This document shows, piece after piece, positions 17,313-24,831 of a stretch of 64,000 bases of DNA. The first letter of the stretch is position 1. The number at the start of each line of letters is the position of its first letter. Below the pieces are notes generated by a model that saw only the letters and a list, made by a program, of their open reading frames with translations, searched no databases and was not told the origin of the DNA. The translations under genes were made by a program, and so were the position numbers. Source of the DNA: Saccharothrix sp. HUAS TT1 (GTDB lineage: Bacteria; Actinomycetota; Actinomycetes; Mycobacteriales; Pseudonocardiaceae); the NCBI RefSeq assembly GCF_040744945.1, contig NZ_CP160453.1:2046001-2110000 (forward strand), written 5' to 3'.

Positions 17313-18731
17313 TCAGATCGTCGAGCGCTTGGGCGGGGCCGGTCGCCTGGCGCGGTTGCGGTTCACCGTGTGCACGATGAACAGCGTCAGCAGCAGCAGG
17401 CCGACGCCCGCGCCCGTGCCGGACAGCGCCACGATCATCGGCGTGTCGCTCGGCGGGTTCAGCGGACCCAGGTCGGTCATCAGCGGCGCCGGGGTGACCG
17501 GCTTCGCGCCCGGTCGCTCGGACGGCAGCTCGGCGGTCAGCGCGGCCACCGGGTTGATCATCCCGTAGCCGACCTTGTGGTCGCGGCCCAGCGGGTTGCC
17601 GGGGTGCTGCGCGGTCGCCTTGACCCGGTCCATGACCTGCCGCGCGGTCAGGTCGGGGAACCGCTGGCGCACCAGCGCGACCACGCCCGACACGTACGGC
17701 GCGGCGAAGCTGGTGCCCTGGATCGCGGTGAGCCTGCCGTTGCTGTCCCGGTTCGCGTCGGTCAGGCCCTTGCCCGCCGGGTCGAGGCTGACGATGTTCT
17801 CGCCCGGCGCGGCCACGCTGATCCACGGGCCCCACACCGAGAACGACGAGACCTCGCCCTCCATGTTCATCGACGCCACCGACAGCACGTCGTCGGAGTA
17901 CCACGGCGGCGACGCGACCACGTTGACGTTGCTCGGGTTCTGCTTGTCGTTCTGGCTCTGGCAGCCGCTCTTGGAGTCGATGTTGCCCGCGGCGGTCACG
18001 ATGACCACGTTCTTGTCGTTGACCGCCCAGTTGATCGCGGCCTGCAGCTCGCGCTCCTGAGCGCTGGGCTCGCGCGGCGCGTCGCACGCGGTCAGCGAGA
18101 TGTTGATGACGTTCGCGCCCTGGTCCACGGCGGACACGATGGCCTTGGCCAGCGTGCCGACCTTGCCCGCGGTCGGCCGGCTGTCCTTCTTCGCCGGGTC
18201 GTCGAACTTGTAGTTCTGGCTGGTCTGCCGGAACGCCAGCACCTCCACGTCCGGCGCGGCGCCGACGAAGCCGGTCTCGTCGTCCCGGCTGGCCGCCGCC
18301 ACGCCCGCGACCTCGGTGCCGTGGCCGTCGCAGTCCTTGACGCCCTGCTCCGCGGTCTCCACGTAGTCACCGCCCGGCCGGACCCGGCCGGCCAGCCGCG
18401 GGTGCTCGGCGTTGACGCCGGTGTCGATGACGGCGAGCTTGACGCCCTTGCCGGTGGCGAAGCGGTGCGCCTCCTCCAGCCGGAGCTGCATCTGGCCCCA
18501 CGGCTTGTTCGGGATGGGGCGCTCGTCCGTGCCGGACGTGACGCACTCCACGGCCTTCTGGTAGTTGACGTCCTCCTGCGGCGGCTCGGGCGCGCGCAGG
18601 AACGACCGGTCCACCGCCGGCGGCTGCGAGTTCGGCCGGTCGGCCGGGGTCGTCGGCTGGGCGTGCGCGCCGGGCGCGGTGACCAGGGTGACCGCCGCCG
18701 CGGTCAGGGCGGCGAACTTGCGGATGCGCAT
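17313..18731 (-). CDS. mycP: type VII secretion-associated serine protease mycosin
   Basis: 472-residue membrane-anchored subtilisin-like protease required for ESX function. It has a signal peptide (1-24, ending 'GAHA'), an N-terminal extension, and an S8 catalytic domain with Asp103 (AVIDTGV), His137 (DGHGTEVAG), oxyanion Asn250 (AAGN) and Ser341 (GTSFAAPYVSG). A proline-rich linker leads to a C-terminal transmembrane helix (about 431-455) and a short basic cytosolic tail ending RRPAPPKRSTI. The triad is intact. It follows eccD with a 7-base gap, as in mycobacterial ESX loci. Confidence 0.95.
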   Translation of the reverse strand: MRIRKFAALTAAAVTLVTAPGAHAQPTTPADRPNSQPPAVDRSFLRAPEPPQEDVNYQKAVECVTSGTDERPIPNKPWGQMQLRLEEAHRFATGKGVKLAVIDTGVNAEHPRLAGRVRPGGDYVETAEQGVKDCDGHGTEVAGVAAASRDDETGFVGAAPDVEVLAFRQTSQNYKFDDPAKKDSRPTAGKVGTLAKAIVSAVDQGANVINISLTACDAPREPSAQERELQAAINWAVNDKNVVIVTAAGNIDSKSGCQSQNDKQNPSNVNVVASPPWYSDDVLSVASMNMEGEVSSFSVWGPWISVAAPGENIVSLDPAGKGLTDANRDSNGRLTAIQGTSFAAPYVSGVVALVRQRFPDLTARQVMDRVKATAQHPGNPLGRDHKVGYGMINPVAALTAELPSERPGAKPVTPAPLMTDLGPLNPPSDTPMIVALSGTGAGVGLLLLTLFIVHTVNRNRARRPAPPKRSTI

Positions 18732-18738
18732 CAGGGCC

Positions 18739-20133
18739 TCACGCGGGGATGAGCTGGCGCATGGCGACGTACAGGTCCATCACCGCCAGCGCCAGCGGCA
18801 GCACCGCGGCGATCAGGATGGCCTCCAGCACGTCGACCGTGCGGCGCAGCACCGGGGAGAACTTCTGGTTGGGGAAGATCACGCCGAGCACCAGCGCGCC
18901 CGCGCCGACCACCACGAGGGTGCCGAACACGAACAGCAGCCGGTCGCCGGCCGAGGACTGCACCAGCCAGCCGAGCAGCACGCCCGCGCCCGCGGCCATG
19001 CCGCTGGCCAGCAGCGCCACCGCCTGCGCGCCGTTGGCGTAGGCCCGGCCGCGCAGCAGCAGCACCAGCGTCACCACGATCGCCAGCAGCGGGCCCCAGA
19101 TGGTGCCGTCGCCCGCCGCGATCACGGCGAACAGCGCGGCGATGCCGCCACAGCCGATGATCATGCCGGTCAGGTACTCGTGCGCGTTGGCCGTGCGCCG
19201 CTCGATGACGGAGTACTCCGGGAAGCCGGTGTCCTCCTTCAGGTCCTCGGCGCTGCCCGGCACGGTCGGCAGCGGCAGCTTGGCCAGCTGGATCGTCAAC
19301 CGCGGCAGCGCGGACAGCATCGCCAGCGAGACGGCCGCGGTGGCCGCCGCGATGCCCTCCAGGGGGTGGTCCACGAAGAGGCCGACCAGGAACGCCAGGC
19401 CGCTCAGCGCGCCGGCCGTGGCGGCGGCGATGAACACCGTGATGCCGCGGCCGATCAGCATGATCGCGGCCGAGGCGAAGATCAGCACCAGCACGCTGGC
19501 CAGCAGCAGGCTGGCCCGGCCGATCGGGCCGGGCACGATGTACAGGCCCGCGACGTAGGCCATCGGCAGGCCGCCCGCCGCGGCGATCAGCACGCCCGTG
19601 CCGGTGGCGTTGTAGGACCGCGCCACGACCGCGCCCGCGGCCAGCGAGGCGATGGCGACCACGCCCGCGCAGATCGCCGGGCCGAGGTTGCCGCCGCCCG
19701 CCAGCGGACCGGCCATCAGCACCGCGATGGCGGCCGTGATGAGCGCCAGCGCGCCCGCCAGGTGGCCGTAGCGCCGCGCCGTGTCCTTGGTCCACGGGCG
19801 GAAGCTGTCCGGGTCGGACTCGGCGATCGCGTCGACCACGTCGTCGTACAGCGGGGGCGGCGGGTTCTCGTTGCGCTTGCGGAGCTGGAGCAGTTCGCCG
19901 TCGACCACGCCCAGCGAGGCCAGCGTGCGGCTCGGGTCGAGCGGGTTGTCGCCCAGCTTGGCCAACGCCCAACCGCCGTGGCGCACGCCACCGTCCGGAG
20001 TGGCCTCCTTGGCCATGTCGAGCAGCATCGGCAGCAGGTCGGCCACCGCGACGTCGGCGGGCAGCGCGACGTCGATACGCGTTCGCGGCGCAACCACCGT
20101 CACCCGGCTGAACACCGTCGTACCGGTCGCCAC
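18739..20133 (-). CDS. eccD: type VII secretion integral membrane protein EccD
   Basis: 464 residues: an N-terminal ubiquitin-like (YukD) domain about 1-90 ('FSRVTVVAPRTRIDVALPAD', 'LLQLRKR'), a linker with 'DSFRPWTKDTARRYGHL', then about eleven transmembrane helices, with a cytosolic loop around 'FPEYSVIERRTANAHEYLTG'. EccD forms the membrane vestibule of the ESX pore. It is the first gene of the leftward eccD-mycP pair and divergent from eccC across 295 bases. A 2010-codon open frame covering it and the antisense strand of eccC is a composition artefact. Confidence 0.95.
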   Translation of the reverse strand: MATGTTVFSRVTVVAPRTRIDVALPADVAVADLLPMLLDMAKEATPDGGVRHGGWALAKLGDNPLDPSRTLASLGVVDGELLQLRKRNENPPPPLYDDVVDAIAESDPDSFRPWTKDTARRYGHLAGALALITAAIAVLMAGPLAGGGNLGPAICAGVVAIASLAAGAVVARSYNATGTGVLIAAAGGLPMAYVAGLYIVPGPIGRASLLLASVLVLIFASAAIMLIGRGITVFIAAATAGALSGLAFLVGLFVDHPLEGIAAATAAVSLAMLSALPRLTIQLAKLPLPTVPGSAEDLKEDTGFPEYSVIERRTANAHEYLTGMIIGCGGIAALFAVIAAGDGTIWGPLLAIVVTLVLLLRGRAYANGAQAVALLASGMAAGAGVLLGWLVQSSAGDRLLFVFGTLVVVGAGALVLGVIFPNQKFSPVLRRTVDVLEAILIAAVLPLALAVMDLYVAMRQLIPA

Positions 20134-20428
20134 CAGCGCCCCCTAAGGTCCTGATCAGTGTGTGCTGTGGTTCCGCCCCGACCTTATTGGTCCGGTCGGA
20201 CGTGCTCGGGCCCGCCCCTGAGGAGCGGACCCAGTATGGGGGCAGCGGGTCTCGGTACAGGGCCGTTCCGCGCAACACGTCGGCCGCGGATTTCACCGAC
20301 CCCCCGTCGGGCGCGGGCCCGATGCGCCATAGTGTCGGTGCGACTGTGGCGTGCCCGCACGCCCGGCGCGGACTCCGGCTCGGCCGGGGTGTTCGTTGGT
20401 GGATCGACGCTGAAGAGGTGCCTGTCAG
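20134..20428. promoter_or_regulatory. divergent eccD/eccC intergenic region
   Basis: 295 bases without a gene. It should hold promoters for both directions. The only rightward candidate I can point to is TAGTGT at 20330-20335, with no good -35. A weak inverted repeat ccgacc...ggtcgg spans 20178-20199. Confidence 0.3.
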
Positions 20429-23400
20429 GTGAGCACGCTGCAGTTCAAGCGCACGGCACGCCTCGCCGCTCCCCGCCCCCCGGGCGGTGAGGTCCACCTC
20501 GAACCGCCGCCCGAGGTGCCCCGGGTCATCCCCGGCAACATCATGATGAAGGCGCTGCCGGTCGTGATGATCGTGTCGTCCGTCGGGATGATGGCGCTGA
20601 TGTTCACGTACAGCAACCGCAGCCCGGCGGCGATGATCATGCCGGGCATGATGCTGGTGTCGACCATCGGCATGATGGCCGGCGGCATGGGCAGCGGCAA
20701 GGGCCAGAAGAAGGCCGAGATGAACGAGGACCGCAAGGACTACCTGCGCTACCTCGGCCAGATGCGCGACCGCGCCCGCGAAGCCGCCAACGAGCAGCGC
20801 GCCGAGCGCGAGTGGGTCCACCCCGACCCCCAGATGCTGTGGTCCCTGGCCACGACCCGGCGCATGTGGGAGCGCCGGCAGAACGACCCCGACTTCTGCC
20901 ACCTGCGCGCGGGCCGCGGCTCGCAGCGGCTGGCCACCCGGCTCGTGCCGCCGCAGACCGGTCCGGTCGAGGAGCTGGAGCCGATCGCGACGCTGGCGCT
21001 GCGCCGGTTCGTGCGCGCCCACTCGCTGGTGCCCGACCTGCCCATCTCCATCGCGCTGCGCGGCTTCGCCGCAGTCGGCCTGCTCGGCGACATCGAGCAC
21101 AAGCGCGGCCTGGCCCGCGCCCTGCTCGCCCAGATGGTGACCTTCCACTCGCCGGACGACCTGCTCGTCGCGGTCGTCACCACCGGCCGCACCAAGGCCG
21201 AGTGGGAGTGGATGAAGTGGCTGCCGCACGTGCAGCACCCGTCGATCATCGACGGCATCGGGCAGATGCGGATGATGGCCGGCTCGCTGACCGAGGTCGA
21301 GCAGATGCTGGACGAGCAGCTGCGCGACCGGCAGCGGTTCACCCGCAACGCGCCACCGCCCGCCGACCAGCCGCACATCGTGATCCTGATCGACGACGGC
21401 GACGTCACCCGGGAAGAGCAGATCATCCTGGAGGAGGGCCTGGTCGGCGTCACGCTGTTCGACCTGTCCGAGTCCCTGGGCAACCTGACCGCCCGCCGCG
21501 GCCTGCGGCTGGTGATCGAGGACGGCAAGCTCGGCGCGCGCAGCGCCAGCGGCGTCGAGTGGTTCGGCTCGCCGGACTGGCTGAGCGTGGTCGAGGCCGA
21601 GGCGCTGGCCCGCAGGCTGTCGCCGTACCGGATCGGCGGCGTGGACGCGGGCGGCAGCGACGAGGACCCGCTGTCGATGAGCAACAACCCGCCGCTGCTG
21701 GAGTTCCTGGGCATCCCCGGCGACCCGATGACGTTCGACGTGCAGGCGGCCTGGCGGCCGCGGCCGGTGCGCGACCGCTACCGGGTGCCGTTCGGCATCG
21801 GCGAGTTCGGGCAGCAGGTCGAGCTGGACATCAAGGAAGCGGCCATGGAGGGCATGGGCCCGCACGGCCTGTGCATCGGCGCGACCGGTTCCGGCAAGTC
21901 GGAGTTCCTGCGCACGCTGGTGCTGGGCATGCTGGCCACGCACTCCTCGACCTCGCTGAACATGATCCTGGTCGACTTCAAGGGCGGCGCGACGTTCCTC
22001 GGCCTGGACAAGGCGCCGCACGTGGCCGCGACGATCACCAACCTGGCGGGCGACCTGACCCTGGTCGACCGGATGAAGGACGCCATCGCCGGTGAGGTCT
22101 CCCGGCGGCAGGAAGTGCTGGCCAAGGGCAACTACAAGAACGTCTGGGACTACGAGAAGGCGCGCGAGAACGGCGCCGACCTCGACCCGCTGCCCGCGCT
22201 GTTCATCTGCATCGACGAGTTCTCCGAGATGCTGACGGCGAAGCCGGACTTCATCGACATCTTCCTCCAGATCGGCCGCGTCGGCCGGTCGCTGCAGATG
22301 CACATGCTGCTCGCGTCGCAGCGGCTTGAAGAGGGCAAGCTGCGCGGTCTGGACACGTTCCTGTCCTACCGGATCGGTCTGAAGACGTTCTCCGCCGCCG
22401 AGTCGCGCGCCGCGATCGGCGTGCCGGACGCCTACGAGCTGCCGCCCATCCCGGGCTCGGGCTACCTGGGCGTGCAGGGCTCGCCGCTGACCCGGTTCAA
22501 GGCGCTGTACGTGTCCGGCCCGTACCGGCCCGCCGGGTTGCAGGTCGCGGGCCCGTCCGCGCCGGTGACCAGCGACAAGCGGCCGCGCTACTTCGTGCCG
22601 GACTACATCGAGATCCCCAAGGAGCCGATCAGGCCGATCGAGCCGGTCAAGCAGGAGAAGAAGGAGGAGGACAGCAACGAGCCGTCCGAGCTGGAGGTCA
22701 TCGTCGAGCGGCTGGTGGGCCAGGGCCCGCCCGCGCACGAGGTGTGGCTGCCGCCGCTCAACGAGCCGCCGTCGCTGGACACCCTGCTGCCGCCCCTGCA
22801 GCCGACCGAGGACCGCGGCCTGACCGCGCCGGGCTTCTTCTCCAACGGCAAGCTCCAGGTGCCGCTGGGCGTGGTGGACAAGCCGTTCGAGCAGCGGCGC
22901 GACCTGCTGTGGGCGGACTTCTCCGGCGCCGCGGGCCACGGCGCGATCGTCGGCGGTCCGCAGTCGGGCAAGTCGATGATGCTGCGGACGTTGATCACGT
23001 CGATGGCGTTGACGCACACGCCGGAGGAGGCGCAGTTCTACTGCCTCGACCTCGGTGGCGGCACGCTCGCGTCGCTGGAGAACCTGCCGCACGTCGGTGG
23101 GTTCGCCAGCCGGTTGGACGTGGACAAGGCGCGCCGGATGGTGGCCGAGCTGTCGGGCCTGATCACCGAGCGCGAGCAGCGGTTCCGGGCGCAGGGGATC
23201 GACTCGATGGTCGAGTTCCGCAACCGCAAGCGGCGCGGTGAGATCCGGGACGACAACTTCGGCGACGCGTTCCTGGTCGTGGACGGCTGGATGAACTTCC
23301 GGCAGGAGTTCGAGGCGCTGGAGCCGGCCGTCCAGGCGCTCGCGGCGCAGGGCCTGTCCTACGGCGTGCACGTGGTGGTGGCGGCGAACCGGTGGGCGGA

Positions 23401-24433
23401 GATCCGGCCCGCGATGAAGGACCTGCTGGGCACGCGGTTCGAGCTGCGGCTGGGTGACACCAGCGAGTCCGAGGTGGACCGGAAGGTCGCGGTGAACGTG
23501 CCCGCGGGTCGGCCGGGCCGTGGTCTGTCGCCGCAGAAGCTGCACTTCCTCACCGCGCTGCCGCGGGTCGACGCGTCGTCGGACGCGGAGAACGTGGCGG
23601 CGGGCGTGCAGGACATGATCGCCAAGGTCGCCGGCGCGTGGCGCGGCCGGCGCGCGCCGCAGGTCCGCCTGCTGCCGGACCTGCTGCCGTACAACGACTT
23701 CATGGCCCAGGTGCACCAGCAGCGGCCGAACCGGGGCCACCTGGTGCCGATCGGCGTCAACGAGGACGAGCTGGCGCCGGTGTACCTGGACTTCGACTCC
23801 GACCCGCACTTCATGGCGCTGGCCGACGGCGAGTCGGGCAAGACGAACATGCTGCGCACCATCGTGCGCGGGATCATGACCAGCTACACCTCGAACGAGG
23901 CGCTGATCATGCTGGTCGACTACCGGCGCACGATGCTGGGCTACATCGAGACCGACCACCTGCTGTCCTACGCGGTGTCGTCGGCGCAGCTGACGGACAT
24001 GATCAAGGACGTCCGCGGCTCGATGGTCAACCGGCTGCCCGGCCCGGACGTCACCCAGGAGCAGCTGAAGAACCGCTCCTGGTGGAAGGGCCCGGAGCTG
24101 TTCGTGGTGGTGGACGACTACGACCTGGTCGCGCCGCAGGGCGCGCAGAACCCGCTGCAGCCGCTGGCGGAGTTCATCCCGCAGGCCAAGGACGTCGGCC
24201 TGCACATCGTCGCGGTGCGCCGGATGGGTGGCGCGTCGCGGGCGATGTACGACCCGATCCTGGGCAAGCTGAAGGAGATCTCCGCGCCGATCATGGTGGG
24301 CTCCGGCTCGAAGGAGGAGGGCTCGATCGTGGGCAACCTCAAGGCTTCGCCGCAGCCGCCCGGCCGGGGCACGCTGGTCACCCGCAAGCTCGGCCAGCAG
24401 CGCATCCAGCTGGCGTGGATCGACCCGGACTGA
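20429..24433 (+). CDS. eccC: type VII secretion ATPase EccC (fused EccCa/EccCb)
   Basis: 1334-residue FtsK/SpoIIIE-type motor of the ESX system. Two transmembrane helices lie near residues 40-60 and 66-86, then a DUF domain and three ATPase domains. P-loops are GATGSGKS (484-491), GGPQSGKS (842-849) and GESGKT (1134-1139). The first domain has the intact Walker B Asp596-Glu597 in 'LFICIDEFSE'; the second and third have 'LVVDGW' and 'VVVDDYD' instead of DE, matching the family view that the first domain is the main active one. The third domain binds C-terminal substrate signals in studied systems. All domains are in one protein, as in ESX-4 type loci. GTG 20429 follows GAGG about 12 bases upstream. 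Confidence 0.96.
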   Translation: MSTLQFKRTARLAAPRPPGGEVHLEPPPEVPRVIPGNIMMKALPVVMIVSSVGMMALMFTYSNRSPAAMIMPGMMLVSTIGMMAGGMGSGKGQKKAEMNEDRKDYLRYLGQMRDRAREAANEQRAEREWVHPDPQMLWSLATTRRMWERRQNDPDFCHLRAGRGSQRLATRLVPPQTGPVEELEPIATLALRRFVRAHSLVPDLPISIALRGFAAVGLLGDIEHKRGLARALLAQMVTFHSPDDLLVAVVTTGRTKAEWEWMKWLPHVQHPSIIDGIGQMRMMAGSLTEVEQMLDEQLRDRQRFTRNAPPPADQPHIVILIDDGDVTREEQIILEEGLVGVTLFDLSESLGNLTARRGLRLVIEDGKLGARSASGVEWFGSPDWLSVVEAEALARRLSPYRIGGVDAGGSDEDPLSMSNNPPLLEFLGIPGDPMTFDVQAAWRPRPVRDRYRVPFGIGEFGQQVELDIKEAAMEGMGPHGLCIGATGSGKSEFLRTLVLGMLATHSSTSLNMILVDFKGGATFLGLDKAPHVAATITNLAGDLTLVDRMKDAIAGEVSRRQEVLAKGNYKNVWDYEKARENGADLDPLPALFICIDEFSEMLTAKPDFIDIFLQIGRVGRSLQMHMLLASQRLEEGKLRGLDTFLSYRIGLKTFSAAESRAAIGVPDAYELPPIPGSGYLGVQGSPLTRFKALYVSGPYRPAGLQVAGPSAPVTSDKRPRYFVPDYIEIPKEPIRPIEPVKQEKKEEDSNEPSELEVIVERLVGQGPPAHEVWLPPLNEPPSLDTLLPPLQPTEDRGLTAPGFFSNGKLQVPLGVVDKPFEQRRDLLWADFSGAAGHGAIVGGPQSGKSMMLRTLITSMALTHTPEEAQFYCLDLGGGTLASLENLPHVGGFASRLDVDKARRMVAELSGLITEREQRFRAQGIDSMVEFRNRKRRGEIRDDNFGDAFLVVDGWMNFRQEFEALEPAVQALAAQGLSYGVHVVVAANRWAEIRPAMKDLLGTRFELRLGDTSESEVDRKVAVNVPAGRPGRGLSPQKLHFLTALPRVDASSDAENVAAGVQDMIAKVAGAWRGRRAPQVRLLPDLLPYNDFMAQVHQQRPNRGHLVPIGVNEDELAPVYLDFDSDPHFMALADGESGKTNMLRTIVRGIMTSYTSNEALIMLVDYRRTMLGYIETDHLLSYAVSSAQLTDMIKDVRGSMVNRLPGPDVTQEQLKNRSWWKGPELFVVVDDYDLVAPQGAQNPLQPLAEFIPQAKDVGLHIVAVRRMGGASRAMYDPILGKLKEISAPIMVGSGSKEEGSIVGNLKASPQPPGRGTLVTRKLGQQRIQLAWIDPD

Positions 24434-24455
24434 CCGGGTCCGCGCGGACAGCGGT

Positions 24456-24485
24456 GGAAGGGCCTCGCTCCGGCGGGGCCCTTCC
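24456..24485 (+). terminator. hairpin terminator after eccC
   Basis: A 13-base stem (ggaagggcctcgc with gcggggcccttcc, one G-T pair) and a 4-base loop, 22 bases after the eccC stop. There is no U-tract. Confidence 0.65.
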
Positions 24486-24493
24486 GCGTCGCG

Positions 24494-24600
24494 CGGGTCG
24501 GGTGCCGCATGGGTCGGGCGCTGCGTGGTCGGGCGCTGCGTGGTCGGGCGTCGCGTGGTTCGGGCGTCGCGTGGTCGGGCGTCGCGTGGTTCGGCGCCGC
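24494..24600 (+). repeat. short tandem repeats of about 15 bases
   Basis: About seven degenerate copies of a 13-16 base unit of the type gcgtggtcgggcgtc run head to tail between eccC and the first AfsR-type gene. Two central copies are separated only by single-base changes (gct/gtc and gg/ggt). Units abut without spacers, so this is not a CRISPR array. It is non-coding as far as can be seen. Confidence 0.75.
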
Positions 24601-24608
24601 TGCTGGAA

Positions 24609-24649
24609 GGCCCGCGCGGTTCGACGGAACTGCCGAACCGGCGCGGGCC
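24609..24649. terminator. large hairpin following the tandem repeats
   Basis: Arms ggcccgcgcggttcg and cgaaccggcgcgggcc pair over 15 bases with one bulge around a 10-base loop. It could be a second terminator or a regulatory structure. The rest of the 24434-24831 gap has no gene. Confidence 0.45.
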
Positions 24650-24758
24650 ACGGGTCACCGCGACGACCCACCGGCGGGAACGGCTGTACCCCCCGGCGTC
24701 GCTGACGGCCGTGCGCGCGGTGGGTCGCGGTGACCGGGTCCCACTGTGCCGAGCGGTC

Positions 24759-24806
24759 CTCACACTCGGCTCACGCGGCCGATCCGTCGGTGCCCTGCCC
24801 TATGCT
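24759..24806 (+). promoter_or_regulatory. candidate promoter of the first AfsR-type gene
   Basis: TATGCT at 24801-24806 fits the TANNNT -10 pattern, without a clear -35. Upstream, CTCACAC (24759-24765) and CTCACGC (24770-24776) are direct heptamers with an 11-base period, the geometry known for SARP/OmpR-type winged-helix proteins. This is suggestive of autoregulation but short enough to occur by chance. Confidence 0.3.
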
Positions 24807-24831
24807 TCGCCCCGCACGTGAGGGGGTGCGC

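Noticed and set aside
24494..24600. Possible CRISPR array
   Set aside because: Units are about 15 bases and directly adjacent, without unique spacers, and no cas genes are near.
18731..24763. A 2010-codon open frame on the minus strand
   Set aside because: It covers eccD partly out of frame and runs antisense to all of eccC. It is Arg/Ala/Val/His-rich without any domain pattern. Long antisense frames are normal at this GC content; eccC on the plus strand has clear family motifs.
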